64,000 bases of DNA from Bradyrhizobium diazoefficiens (GCF_018131185.1 NZ_JAFCJE010000002.1:310001-374000); one strand, 5' to 3'. Shown: positions 41,930 to 48,633, counted from the first letter of the stretch. Translations and numbers: made by a program. Notes: generated by a model from the letters alone, not told the origin.

Positions 41930-43669
41930 TTAACGCGTGTGCAGCAACGCGAGCAGCACGACGACCGCGCAGGCGAGTGCCGCCGTCGTCAGCTTCCAGA
42001 ACATCAACGGACTGCGCTCCAACAGCGGCGTGATCCGCGTGTCGAGATAGACGGGGTTGGGCGTGCGGAGCTCGAAGACGAATTCGGACAGATCCTCATG
42101 CCTCTTGTAGGGATCAGGATGCAGCGCGCGTTTGAGCGCGCCGTCGACCCAGGCAGGCACGTTGCGATCGTCGTCGGCCGGGCGGTATTTGAGCCTTCGC
42201 ACGTCCGCCTTGCGCCGGATCCTGGCAACCTGTGTGCCATAAGGCAGTTTTCCGGTCAGCATCTGGTAGCAGATCACCGCCAGCGAAAACATGTCGGAGC
42301 GTGGCGTGCCGCCCTGCCCAAGAAAATACTCCGGAGCTGTATACTGGACGGTGCCCAGGATTTCGTCGGCCTCGTCCGGTGGCGCCGCTTCCGCGACGCC
42401 GGCCACCTTGACTGATCCGAAGTCGATGATCTTGGCGGTGCCCGTCTTGTCGATCAGGATGTTGTCGGGCCTGAGGTCCTGATGCAGCATCTCCATACGA
42501 TGGAAGGCGCGCAGCCCGGCGGCGATCTGCTCGATCAGTCCGCGCACGGTTTCGAGATCCGGGCGTGGATTGTCGGTCATCCATTGCTTCAAGGTTTGCC
42601 CCTCGACGAATTCGGTCGCTACGTAGAGGTAACTGCGCCGCCTGGACTGTGACAGCGGCTTCAGCACGTGCGGGCTGTCGATCCGGCGCGCGATCCATTC
42701 CTCCATCAGGAAACGCTTGAGATAGGCGGCATTGTCGCGCAAATCGACCGACGGCAGCTTGAGCGCGACCGGCTCCTCGGTCTCTACGTCGACCGCGAGA
42801 TAGATGTGGCTGCGACTGCTGCCGTGAATCTCACGGACAATGCGGTAGCCGTCGAAGATCGCGCGCGGCTCCGGCAGCGCAGGCAGCGGCAATTGTGACG
42901 TCTGATTGAAGATGCCGGCCGGCTCGCGCTGCGGCACCGCGTCGATGCGCAGGATCTGGACGGTGATGTTGTCGTCGCTGCCGCGCCGGTAGGCTTCCTC
43001 GACGATGGCCTTGGCCGCTCCGTCGAGCCCGCCTGCATGCTCGCTCAGCGCGCTCGTGACGAAGCGCGCGTCGACGAATTCGTAGGCGCCGTCGGTCGCC
43101 AGCAGGAACATGTCGCCGGCCTCGACCTCGAACGCCTGATAATCGATCTCGAGCTGCGGATTGATGCCGAGTGCGCGGCCGAGATAGGTCTGCTCCGACG
43201 ACACGATGATCCGGTGATCGTCGGTCAGTTGTTCGAGCACCTTGCCCGCCACGCGGTAAACGCGGCAGTCGCCGACATGGAAGATGTGCGCCGTGGTCGC
43301 CTTGATGACCATGGCGGTCAGGGTGCAGACATAACCCTTGTCGCGGTCATAGGCATATTGGCTCTTGCGCGTCTGCGCGTGCAGCCAGGAATTGGTTGCG
43401 TCCAGCACGCGGCGGGCGGACGTCTTCACCGTCCAGGATTCCGACGTGCAATAATAGTCCATCAGGAAGCTCTTGACCGCCGACTCGCTGGCGATCTGGC
43501 TCACCGTGCTGGAGGAGATGCCGTCGGCAAGGACTGCGGCGATGCCCTTCAGGCTGAGCAGCGGCTCCTCGGGAATGAGAACGCCGTGAAAGTCCTGGTT
43601 GACCGGCTTGCGGCCCTTGTCGGAGTGCTGGCCGACCGAGATCAGGAGACCGAGGGGCATCGTCATCAC
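41930..43669 (-). CDS. Membrane-anchored PP2C phosphatase / Ser-Thr protein kinase fusion
   Basis: The 579 residues hold two catalytic domains. Residues 1-245 are a PP2C phosphatase: VLADGISSS with Asp49, HVGDCRVYRV, LLATDGAYEFV with Asp193, and SDDNITV with Asp233. Residues 274-530 are a Hanks-type kinase: VALKLP with Lys304, HQDLRPDN with catalytic Asp398, IIDFGS with Asp416, and YTAPEYF. The glycine loop is degenerate (EIHGSSRSHIYLA). One C-terminal helix (WKLTTAALACAVVVLLALL) anchors it in the membrane. It ends the transcript of the nirC-type transporter 57 bp upstream, so it probably adjusts nitrate/nitrite uptake or assimilation by reversible phosphorylation (inference). Confidence 0.9.
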   Translation of the reverse strand: MMTMPLGLLISVGQHSDKGRKPVNQDFHGVLIPEEPLLSLKGIAAVLADGISSSTVSQIASESAVKSFLMDYYCTSESWTVKTSARRVLDATNSWLHAQTRKSQYAYDRDKGYVCTLTAMVIKATTAHIFHVGDCRVYRVAGKVLEQLTDDHRIIVSSEQTYLGRALGINPQLEIDYQAFEVEAGDMFLLATDGAYEFVDARFVTSALSEHAGGLDGAAKAIVEEAYRRGSDDNITVQILRIDAVPQREPAGIFNQTSQLPLPALPEPRAIFDGYRIVREIHGSSRSHIYLAVDVETEEPVALKLPSVDLRDNAAYLKRFLMEEWIARRIDSPHVLKPLSQSRRRSYLYVATEFVEGQTLKQWMTDNPRPDLETVRGLIEQIAAGLRAFHRMEMLHQDLRPDNILIDKTGTAKIIDFGSVKVAGVAEAAPPDEADEILGTVQYTAPEYFLGQGGTPRSDMFSLAVICYQMLTGKLPYGTQVARIRRKADVRRLKYRPADDDRNVPAWVDGALKRALHPDPYKRHEDLSEFVFELRTPNPVYLDTRITPLLERSPLMFWKLTTAALACAVVVLLALLHTR

Positions 43670-43726
43670 CAGGAGAGAGGAGCCTCACCCTGGCTGGGCG
43701 AGGCTTCCCTGTCGAGACGTGTTCGA

Positions 43727-44566
43727 TCAGGCCGCAACGCGGGGCTTCGCGACCTTGTCGATCTGGCGCTTCGGCTTTGTCATGACGTGCGTCGCATAGA
43801 GAGTCATGCCGGTGAAGGCGAGGCCGCCAACGAGGTTGCCGAGCACGGTCGGGATCTCGTTCCAGATCAGATAGTCCATGATCGAGAACTTCGCGCCGAG
43901 GAGCATGCCCGACGGGAACAGGAACATGTTCACGACCGAATGCTCGAACACCATGTAGAAGAACACCAGGATCGGCATCCACATCGCAATGACCTTGCCG
44001 GGCACCGAGGTCGAGATCATGGCGCCGACGACGCCGGTCGAGACCATCCAGTTGCAGAGCATGCCGCGCAGGAACAGCGTCGCCATGCCGGCCGCGCCGT
44101 GGGCGGCGTAGCCAAGCGTTCGACCCTCGCCGATGTTGCCGATCGCCGCGCCCACCTTGTCGGGCGCCTGGGTGAAGCCGAAGGTGGTGACGAAGGCCAT
44201 CATGAAGGCCACGGTGAACGCGCCGGCGAAATTGCCCACGAAGACGAGGCCCCAGTTGCGCAGCACGCCGCCGAAGGTGACGCCCGGGCGCTTGTCGATC
44301 AGGGCCAGCGGCGAGAGCACGAACACGCCGGTCAGGAGGTCGAAGCCCAACAGGTAGAGCATGACGAAGCCGACCGGAAACAGCAGCGCGCCGACCAGCG
44401 GCTGGCCCGTATTCACGGTGATGGTGACGGCGAACCAGGCCGCCAGCGCCAGGATAGCACCGGCCATGTAGGCGCGGATGATGGTATCCCGGGTGGACAT
44501 GAAGATCTTGGACTCGCCTGCATCCACCATCTTGGTGACGAATTCCGAAGGCGCGAGATACGACAT
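43727..44566 (-). CDS. Formate/nitrite transporter family channel (NirC/FocA-like)
   Basis: I use the ATG ending at 44566 (MSYLAPSEFVTKMVDAGESK, AGGAAC upstream; 279 residues), not the ATG 36 bases further up. The FNT fold of six helices shows AYMAGAILALAAWFAV, FPVGFVMLYLLGFDLLTGVF, GNFAGAFTVAFMMAF, GMLCNWMVS and GFEHSVVNMF-like MVFEHSVVNMFLFPSGML with the central His. It lies beside the nitrate genes and has its own sigma-54 promoter with a shared NtrC site, so nitrite is the likely cargo. It may export excess nitrite or import external nitrite. Confidence 0.9.
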   Translation of the reverse strand: MSYLAPSEFVTKMVDAGESKIFMSTRDTIIRAYMAGAILALAAWFAVTITVNTGQPLVGALLFPVGFVMLYLLGFDLLTGVFVLSPLALIDKRPGVTFGGVLRNWGLVFVGNFAGAFTVAFMMAFVTTFGFTQAPDKVGAAIGNIGEGRTLGYAAHGAAGMATLFLRGMLCNWMVSTGVVGAMISTSVPGKVIAMWMPILVFFYMVFEHSVVNMFLFPSGMLLGAKFSIMDYLIWNEIPTVLGNLVGGLAFTGMTLYATHVMTKPKRQIDKVAKPRVAA

Positions 44567-44706
44567 CAATGGTTCCTTTTGCTTCGTAAGTGAGATCGAC
44601 ACGCCCCTCAGGAGCGCGGCTGAACGTCTTGGGCCGTGCGGGCTGGCCGGCCGCGCACGAGAGCTATTGAGAGTTTGGAAGCCTTGGGAATCGCGTCACG
44701 AGGACC

Positions 44707-44758
44707 AAAAAGGCCGCGAAGCAGTGGAGCTTCCGGGATGCAGCCGCCAGAGGCTGCA
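44707..44758 (-). promoter_or_regulatory. Possible transcription attenuator in the nirC leader
   Basis: On the minus strand, TGCAGCC[TCTGGC]GGCTGCA (44758-44739) is a perfect 7-bp hairpin. Its 3' arm GGCTGC can alternatively pair with GCGGCC (44717-44712). That second pairing encloses the small hairpin GAAGC/GCTTC (44733-44718) and is followed directly by TTTTT (44711-44707). The first fold would act as an antiterminator and the second as an intrinsic terminator. This fits NasT-type antitermination but needs RNA probing. Confidence 0.5.
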
Positions 44759-44776
44759 ACAATGCGGCAAGCCGCA

Positions 44777-44788
44777 GTCTTCGTTGAC
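44777..44788 (-). promoter_or_regulatory. ANTAR-type A-N-N-G hexaloop at the 5' end of the nirC transcript
   Basis: GTC[AACGAA]GAC sits at +2 of the predicted nirC RNA; the stem can extend with GC pairs across a bulged T. The hexaloop has A at position 1 and G at position 4, as required by ANTAR RNA-binding regulators such as NasT. The stem is the weakest of the three copies in this region. Confidence 0.5.
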
Positions 44789-44798
44789 GCCAAAGGAA

Positions 44799-44816
44799 AT
44801 GCAAGTTGCGTGCCGG
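44799..44816 (-). promoter_or_regulatory. Sigma-54 promoter of the nirC-type transporter
   Basis: Read on the minus strand, CGGCACG-CAAC-TTGCA matches the consensus TGGCACG-N4-TTGCA except for one base. The GG and GC dinucleotides are spaced by exactly ten bases. The predicted start is about 44789, giving a leader of about 220 bases before the ATG at 44566. NtrC-like sites lie 119-152 bp upstream of that start. Confidence 0.82.
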
Positions 44817-44907
44817 CCGAGGTCGCAGGAAAGACGAAGTGATATCAAATGGATGCGCGACCTCTTGAACTGATCCTGGGGCGCGCTCGGCCTCTTGCGT
44901 GAGCTAT

Positions 44908-44941
44908 TGCATAACATTTGTGCGGCGCACAAGGATTGAGC
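44908..44941. promoter_or_regulatory. Tandem NtrC-like enhancer shared by nirC and nrtA
   Basis: Two sites of the form GCA(C/T)-N7-G(T/A)GC are adjacent: TGCATAACATTTGTGCG (44908-44924) and GCACAAGGATTGAGC (44927-44941). NtrC recognises TGCAC-N7-GTGCA. The pair lies 121-154 bp upstream of the predicted nrtA start and 119-152 bp upstream of the predicted nirC start, so its centre is within a base or two of the midpoint between the two starts. The segment 44918-44954 is repeated with one mismatch upstream of narK. Confidence 0.75.
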
Positions 44942-45034
44942 AAATCGCAAATTTCCCATGCGGCGCAGGCCTGCGACATTCTGGCGCGAACTCTTTAACG
45001 CATTGAAAATTTTGTCCTTTTCACGGTGTCGGGC

Positions 45035-45050
45035 TTGGCATGAAGCTTGA
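45035..45050 (+). promoter_or_regulatory. Sigma-54 promoter of nrtABC
   Basis: TTGGCATGAAGCTTGA matches the -24/-12 consensus TTGGCACG-N4-TTGC, with C to T in the -24 box and GA in place of GC at -12. GG and GA are ten bases apart. The predicted start is about 45062, exactly 121 bp downstream of the NtrC-like sites, the same distance as at narK. Confidence 0.7.
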
Positions 45051-45062
45051 ATAGTTCCAGTC

Positions 45063-45080
45063 GACGCCATTGAAGCCGTC
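45063..45080 (+). promoter_or_regulatory. ANTAR-type hexaloop hairpin at the 5' end of the nrtABC transcript
   Basis: GACGCC[ATTGAA]GCCGTC pairs over five of six positions with a C-G closing pair and a hexaloop of A-T-T-G-A-A, carrying the A1 and G4 recognised by ANTAR proteins. It begins at +2 of the predicted RNA. The narK leader has the same stem bases (GACGCC) at +3. NasT is the expected binder; its gene is not in the window. Confidence 0.65.
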
Positions 45081-45116
45081 CCGCGAGACTTCTCATCCGA
45101 TTTGCTGACGCCACCA

Positions 45117-45178
45117 GACGGGGGTCTCCCCCGTCGTGCGTTCGCATGCGCCAAAGATGGCGCCGCCGGACGGACGGG
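45117..45178 (+). promoter_or_regulatory. Downstream leader hairpins of nrtA, including a second A-N-N-G hexaloop
   Basis: GACGGGGG/CCCCCGTC (45117-45135) is a strong hairpin with a TCT loop. It is followed by GCGCC[AAAGAT]GGCGC (45148-45163), a perfect 5-bp stem with an ANTAR-type hexaloop. The CCCGTC arm of the first hairpin can instead pair with GACGGG at 45173-45178 and enclose the second, so two alternative folds exist. There is no T-run, so any attenuation might be Rho- or translation-linked. The rest of the leader to 45236 shows no further structure. Confidence 0.5.
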
Positions 45179-45236
45179 CTGCTCGTGTGCACAGACGCCA
45201 ATCAATTCTGCAACGATGCAAAGGACGACACTGCCT

Positions 45237-46559
45237 ATGACCAAGCGCACCCGCCGGCCCTCGGAATCGACTGGCCTGAGCCGCCGTCAATTGTTGAAAG
45301 CCACCGGCTCCACCGCCGCACTTCTCGCCGCCGCAAAACTGAATTTCCCCGCCGGCGCCTTCGCCCAGGATGCAGGTCCCGAAGTCAAGGGCGCCAAGCT
45401 CGGCTTCATCGCGCTGAGCGATGCTGGCCCGCTCTTCGTCGCCAAGGACAAGGGCCTGTTTGCCAAATACGGCATGCCCGACACCGACGTGCAGAAGCAG
45501 GCCTCATGGGGCACGACGCGCGACAATCTCGTGCTCGGCTCCGAAGGCAACGGCATCGACGGCGCCCATATCCTCACGCCCATGCCGTACCTGATCTCGG
45601 CGGGCAAGGTGACGCAGAACAACCAGCCGACCCCGATGTACATCCTGGCGCGGCTCAATCTCGACAGCCAGTGCATCTCCGTTGCCAACGAATATGCCGA
45701 CCTCAAGCTCGGCGTCGATGCAGCGCCCTTCAAGGCGGCGCTGGAGAAGAAGAAGGCGTCGGGCAAGGCCGTGAAGGCCGCGATGACTTTCCCCGGCGGC
45801 ACGCACGACCTCTGGATCCGCTACTGGCTCGCCGCCGGCGGCATCGATCCCGACAAGGACATCGAGACCATCGTGGTGCCGCCGCCGCAAATGGTGGCCA
45901 ACATGAAGGTCGGCACCATGGACTGCTTCTGCGTCGGCGAGCCCTGGAATCTGCAGCTGATCCATCAGAAGATCGGCTACACCGCCATCAATACCGGCGA
46001 GCTCTGGAACAAGCATCCCGAGAAATCCTTCGGCATGCGCGCCGCCTTCGTCGACAAATATCCCAAGGCGGCCAAGGCGCTGCTGATGGCAGTGATGGAA
46101 GCCCAGCAATGGGCCGACAAGGCCGAGAACAAGGCCGAGCTCGCCGCGATCATGGGCAAGCGGCAGTGGATGAACTGCCCGGTCGAAGACGTGCTCGACC
46201 GCACTGCCGGAAAGTTCGACTACGGCATTCCCGGCAAGGTGGTCGAGAACTCGCCGCACATCATGAAGTACTGGCGGGATTTCGCCTCTTACCCCTTCCA
46301 GAGCCACGATCTCTGGTTCCTCACCGAGGACATCCGCTGGGGCAAGTACGAAGCCGGTTTCGATACCAAGGCGCTGATCGCCAAGGTCAATCGCGAGGAC
46401 ATGTGGCGCGATGCGGCCAAGACGCTGGGCGTCGCGGCCGCTGAGATCCCGACATCCACCTCGCGCGGCAAGGAGACTTTCTTCGACGGCAAGGTGTTCG
46501 ATCCGGAAAACCCGGCTGCCTATTTGAAGTCGCTCGCGATCAAGCGCGTCGAAGTCTGA
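45237..46559 (+). CDS. nrtA: Nitrate ABC transporter substrate-binding protein NrtA
   Basis: ATG 45237 has AAAGGA about 11 bases upstream; ATG 45216 is an alternative. The 440-residue protein has a twin-arginine signal (SRRQLLKATGSTAALLAAA, ending GAFAQ). The CmpA/NrtA fold is shown by KLGFIALSDAGPLFVAKDKGLFAKYG, NGIDGAHILTPMPYLISAG, MTFPGGTHDLWIRYWLAAGGIDP, MKVGTMDCFCVGEPWN and LWFLTEDIRWGKYE. It binds nitrate in the periplasm for NrtBC. It is the first gene of nrtABC in the assimilation island and has the sigma-54/NtrC/ANTAR control region upstream. Confidence 0.93.
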   Translation: MTKRTRRPSESTGLSRRQLLKATGSTAALLAAAKLNFPAGAFAQDAGPEVKGAKLGFIALSDAGPLFVAKDKGLFAKYGMPDTDVQKQASWGTTRDNLVLGSEGNGIDGAHILTPMPYLISAGKVTQNNQPTPMYILARLNLDSQCISVANEYADLKLGVDAAPFKAALEKKKASGKAVKAAMTFPGGTHDLWIRYWLAAGGIDPDKDIETIVVPPPQMVANMKVGTMDCFCVGEPWNLQLIHQKIGYTAINTGELWNKHPEKSFGMRAAFVDKYPKAAKALLMAVMEAQQWADKAENKAELAAIMGKRQWMNCPVEDVLDRTAGKFDYGIPGKVVENSPHIMKYWRDFASYPFQSHDLWFLTEDIRWGKYEAGFDTKALIAKVNREDMWRDAAKTLGVAAAEIPTSTSRGKETFFDGKVFDPENPAAYLKSLAIKRVEV

Positions 46560-46567
46560 TGTAGCCA

Positions 46568-46589
46568 GCGGCCGCCTTCGGGCGGCCGC
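46568..46589 (+). terminator. UUCG-loop hairpin between nrtA and nrtB
   Basis: GCGGCCGCC, TTCG and GGCGGCCGC form a perfect 9-bp stem closed by the very stable UUCG tetraloop, nine bases after the nrtA stop. The following T content (TCGTCCTTT) is weak, so partial termination or protection of the nrtA message from 3' decay is likely. Either would give excess binding protein over permease. Confidence 0.65.
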
Positions 46590-46619
46590 GTCGTCCTTTG
46601 CAGCCGGAGAAATATTGCG

Positions 46620-47516
46620 ATGAACATGACTGCCGCCAAGATTGAGATTGAAACTGCGACGCCTGCGGCCAGCGCCGCGCCGGTCGTCGCGCTGACGCCG
46701 AAGCGCCCCCCGCGCACGGAAGCTTACGCGCGCATGGCGCGGGAGACGGCCGTGCGCGTGATCCCGCCCCTGGTCGTGATCGCGCTGCTTGCGCTTATAT
46801 GGGAGCTGGTCTGCCGCCGAGCCGGCTCGGCTCTGCCGCCGCCGTCGAAGGTGTTCACTGACACCAAGGAGCTGATCCTCGATCCGTTCTTCGACCATGG
46901 CGGCATCGACAAGGGTCTGTTCTGGCATCTGTCCGCCAGTCTCCAGCGCGTCGCCTTTGGCTATTCGCTCTCGGCGATCGCCGGCATCGCGCTCGGCGTT
47001 CTCGTGGGGCAATCGGTCTGGGCGATGCGCGGGCTCGATCCGCTGTTCCAGGTGCTGCGCACCATTCCGCCGTTGGCATGGCTGCCGCTCTCGCTCGCGG
47101 CCTTCCGCGACGGCCAGCCCTCGGCGATCTTTGTCATCTTCATCACCTCGATCTGGCCGATCATCATCAACACCGCTGTCGGCATCCGCAACATCCCGCA
47201 GGACTACCGCAACGTCGCTGCCGTCGTGCAGCTCAATCCGCTCGAGTTCTTCTCCAAGATCATGATCCCGGCGGCCGCGCCCTACATCTTCACGGGCCTT
47301 CGCATCGGCATCGGCCTGTCCTGGCTCGCGATCGTCGCCGCGGAAATGCTGATCGGAGGCGTCGGTATCGGCTTCTTCATCTGGGACGCCTGGAACTCGT
47401 CGCATATCAGCGAGATCATCCTGGCGCTGTTCTATGTCGGCATCATCGGCTTCGTGCTGGACCGCCTGATCGCGGGCCTCGGCAAGGTCGTCACCCGCGG
47501 CACCGCGCAGAACTGA
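46620..47516 (+). CDS. nrtB: Nitrate ABC transporter permease NrtB
   Basis: The 298 residues begin with a 45-residue cytoplasmic tail, then about six helices. Landmarks are SASLQRVAFGYSLSAIAGIALGVLVGQSVWAMRGLDPLFQVLRTIPPLAWLPLSLAAF, IGIRNIPQDYRNVAAVVQLNPLEFFSKIMIPAAAPYIFTGLRIGIGLSWLAIVAAEML and GVGIGFFIWDAWNSSHISEIILALF, all typical of NrtB/CmpB. It forms the nitrate channel in the inner membrane, probably as a homodimer, with NrtC as motor. Confidence 0.93.
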   Translation: MNMTAAKIEIETATPAASAAPVVALTPKRPPRTEAYARMARETAVRVIPPLVVIALLALIWELVCRRAGSALPPPSKVFTDTKELILDPFFDHGGIDKGLFWHLSASLQRVAFGYSLSAIAGIALGVLVGQSVWAMRGLDPLFQVLRTIPPLAWLPLSLAAFRDGQPSAIFVIFITSIWPIIINTAVGIRNIPQDYRNVAAVVQLNPLEFFSKIMIPAAAPYIFTGLRIGIGLSWLAIVAAEMLIGGVGIGFFIWDAWNSSHISEIILALFYVGIIGFVLDRLIAGLGKVVTRGTAQN

Positions 47517-47527
47517 GGAGAGAGCAC

Positions 47528-48322
47528 ATGACCGCCTATCTGAAGCTCGACCACATCGACAAGGTCTTCACCCGCGGCGCCGCCAGCACCGAGGTGCTCA
47601 AGGAGATCAACCTGACGATCGAGAAGGGCGAGTACGTCTCGATCATCGGCCATTCCGGTTGCGGCAAGTCGACCCTGCTCAACATCATCGCGGGCCTGAC
47701 AAATGCCACCACCGGCGGCGTACTGCTGGAGAACCGCGAGGTGAATTCGCCGGGACCCGACCGCGCCGTGGTGTTCCAGAACCACAGCCTGCTGCCGTGG
47801 CTCACCGTCTACGAGAACGTCAGGCTCGGCGTCGACAAGGTCTTCGCCAAGACCAAGTCCCGTTCCGAGCGCGACGCCTGGGTGATGCACAATCTCAATC
47901 TCGTGCAGATGGCCCATGCCCGGGACAAGCGGCCCTCGGAGATTTCCGGCGGCATGAAGCAGCGTGTCGGCATTGCGCGGGCGCTGGCCATGGAGCCGAA
48001 GGTGCTACTGCTGGACGAGCCCTTCGGCGCGCTCGACGCGCTGACGCGCGCTCACCTGCAGGACTCCGTGATGGCGCTGCATCAGAAGCTCGGCAACACC
48101 ATTTTGATGATCACCCATGACGTCGACGAGGCCGTGCTGTTGTCCGACCGCATCGTGATGATGACCAATGGGCCGAGCGCGCGGATCGGCGAGGTGCTGG
48201 AGGTGCCGCTGGCGCGGCCGCGACGGCGGCTCGAGCTCGCGACCAACGCCACTTATCTGAAGTGCCGGCAGCGTGTGCTCGAATTCCTCTACGAGCGTCA
48301 TCGCTTCGTCGAGGCCGCGTAA
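47528..48322 (+). CDS. nrtC: Nitrate ABC transporter ATPase NrtC/NrtD-like
   Basis: ATG 47528 follows GGAGAG by a few bases and gives 264 residues. Motifs are Walker A GHSGCGKST, Q-loop VVFQNHSLLPWLTVYENV, signature ISGGMKQRVGIARALAM, Walker B VLLLDEPFGALDAL and LMITHDVDEAVLLSDRIVMMTNGP. NHSLLPWLTV is characteristic of nitrate/bicarbonate transport ATPases. It lacks the extra C-terminal substrate-sensing domain of cyanobacterial NrtC, so one short ATPase probably forms the dimer. Confidence 0.93.
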   Translation: MTAYLKLDHIDKVFTRGAASTEVLKEINLTIEKGEYVSIIGHSGCGKSTLLNIIAGLTNATTGGVLLENREVNSPGPDRAVVFQNHSLLPWLTVYENVRLGVDKVFAKTKSRSERDAWVMHNLNLVQMAHARDKRPSEISGGMKQRVGIARALAMEPKVLLLDEPFGALDALTRAHLQDSVMALHQKLGNTILMITHDVDEAVLLSDRIVMMTNGPSARIGEVLEVPLARPRRRLELATNATYLKCRQRVLEFLYERHRFVEAA

Positions 48323-48369
48323 GCGAACGGCTAACGCGAGAATGCTTGCGCCCAAATAATCGACATCCC

Positions 48370-48402
48370 GCTCAATCCTTGTGCGGCGCACAAGGATTGA
48401 GC
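48370..48402. promoter_or_regulatory. Perfectly palindromic tandem NtrC-like enhancer of narK
   Basis: GCTCAATCCTTGTGC, GGC and GCACAAGGATTGAGC form a 33-bp perfect palindrome made of two mirror-image GCAC-N7-GAGC sites. The 37-bp stretch 48379-48415 equals 44918-44954 upstream of nrtA at 36 of 37 positions. It ends 121 bp before the predicted narK start, the same distance as at nrtA. Confidence 0.78.
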
Positions 48403-48495
48403 GAATCGCAAATTTAGCGAGCGGAAACGCTTCGCAACGAATTCTGGCAATACGAATAACGTGCTGAAATCCCTGGATTTCCAGCATGCGCGCAA

Positions 48496-48511
48496 TTGGC
48501 ACGGAAATTGA
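48496..48511 (+). promoter_or_regulatory. Sigma-54 promoter of narK-bjgb-flp-nasC
   Basis: TTGGCACGGAAATTGA fits TTGGCACG-N4-TTGC perfectly at -24 and differs only in the final C of the -12 box (GA, as at nrtA). The predicted start is about 48523. This shows the second half of the nitrate island is its own transcription unit rather than only a continuation of nrtABC. Confidence 0.78.
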
Positions 48512-48524
48512 AACGTCTTTGCGC

Positions 48525-48542
48525 GACGCCAACGACGACGTC
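48525..48542 (+). promoter_or_regulatory. ANTAR-type hexaloop hairpin at the 5' end of the narK transcript
   Basis: GACGCC[AACGAC]GACGTC pairs over five of six positions with a C-G closing pair, and the hexaloop has A1 and G4. It begins at +3 of the predicted transcript. The left arm is identical to that in the nrtA leader while the loop differs only at positions ANTAR proteins tolerate. Confidence 0.65.
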
Positions 48543-48599
48543 CCTCAACACCATCAATCAGCATCGTGAACTCGCCACCGGGGTGAAGCCTCGGAGCGC

Positions 48600-48633
48600 G
48601 CCTCCATGTGAGGCAGAGCCTGCAACGACGCAG
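48600..48633 (+). promoter_or_regulatory. Second pair of leader hairpins before narK
   Basis: GCCTC[CATGT]GAGGC (48600-48614) is followed after five bases by CTGC[AACGAC]GCAG (48620-48633), the latter with an A1/G4 hexaloop identical to the one at the 5' end. They end about 25 bases before the narK ATG and close to its ribosome site (GGAAGGG), so they could affect translation as well as transcription. Confidence 0.45.

Noticed and set aside
43037..44593. 518-codon open frame antisense to the FNT channel and PP2C region
   Set aside because: Composition (His, Arg, Glu, Gly in irregular strings) is that of an antisense frame; the opposite strand has clear FNT and PP2C motifs.
44718..44733. GAAGC[TCCACT]GCTTC as a second ANTAR hexaloop in the nirC leader
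   Set aside because: The loop is six bases but lacks A1 and G4, so it does not meet the ANTAR rule; I keep it only as part of the possible terminator.
45504..47405. 633-codon open frame antisense to nrtA and nrtB
   Set aside because: No recognisable domain, low-complexity charged composition, and it is fully covered by well-supported nrt genes on the other strand.
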